From Melioribacteraceae bacterium (GTDB lineage: Bacteria > Bacteroidota > Ignavibacteria > Ignavibacteriales > Melioribacteraceae), in the NCBI GenBank assembly GCA_021739765.1, contig JAIPBD010000018.1:30968-94967 (forward strand): 64,000 nucleotides of DNA, read 5' to 3'. Position 1 is the stretch's first letter. The number at the start of each line of letters is the position of its first letter. Below, in pieces: positions 63,325 to 64,000 of this stretch. Position numbers and translations under genes: made by a program. The notes beneath the pieces are model-generated. The model saw only the letters and a program-made list of their open reading frames with translations. It made no database searches and was not told the DNA's origin.

Positions 63325-64000
<676 letters not shown>

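Overview
The window looks like a chromosomal segment from a member of the Ignavibacteria or a close relative in the Bacteroidetes/Chlorobi assemblage. Seven large secreted proteins end in an 80-90 residue tail beginning with a YPNPFNP-type (once HPNPFNP) motif and closing with R/K-K-M-I/V-L-x-K/R, the type IX secretion (T9SS) sorting signal typical of that group. Base composition is AT-rich. Shine-Dalgarno-like AGGAG sequences precede many but not all starts, and TTG starts are frequent. No rRNA, tRNA, CRISPR array or insertion sequence was seen.

Layout. 1-4385: 3' part of a very large modular T9SS surface protein, open at the left edge. 4.6-8.3 kb: PL6-type polysaccharide lyase, TfoX-N protein, pentapeptide-repeat protein. 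8.4-42.3 kb: a carbohydrate-utilisation locus, all on the minus strand except one divergent membrane-anchored regulator. It holds two GH5, two intact GH3 plus a GH3 relic, two GH2, a GH105-like hydrolase, a GH94 phosphorylase, an exported AGE-family epimerase, a TonB-dependent receptor with a CBM9 surface protein, a CBM6 lipoprotein, an exported sugar isomerase-like protein, paired DUF1349 proteins, a sodium:solute symporter and a metallophosphoesterase. 42.6-47.5 kb: RRM protein, prfC, two tiny membrane proteins, and an Lrp/AsnC regulator followed by type II glutamine synthetase. 47.6-54.1 kb: a lyase-like T9SS protein, then a compact run of ABC metal transporter ATPase and permease, lgt, a TolB-like lipoprotein, a hypothetical gene and rsmF. 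54.2-60.1 kb: T9SS propeller protein, unknown lipoprotein, dipeptidyl peptidase IV. 60.2-62.8 kb: a tight plus-strand set (gamma-glutamylcyclotransferase-like, EamA permease, GINT1-like, DUF1801). 62.9-64 kb: a 21-bp tandem repeat, a large inverted repeat, and the start of a lipoprotein that runs off the right edge.

How the locus may work (inference): secreted GH5 enzymes open a beta-glucan or cello-oligosaccharide-bearing polymer at the surface. The TonB receptor and its CBM9 partner capture fragments. Exported GH3, GH2 and GH105-like enzymes trim them. The symporter imports disaccharide, and cytosolic GH94 phosphorolyses it. Symporter through bglX reads as one ~14.5-kb transcription unit ending at a clear terminator. 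The most striking regulatory signal is a 22-bp operator-like element, two 9-mers of the TAAC-N-GTTA type with centres exactly 13 bp apart. It occurs at three promoter regions: before the symporter operon, before the TonB-receptor operon, and in the divergent region between the CBM6/GH5 operon and the membrane-anchored regulator. This suggests a locus-specific regulon run by that one-component membrane regulator, without a SusD protein or a hybrid two-component system.
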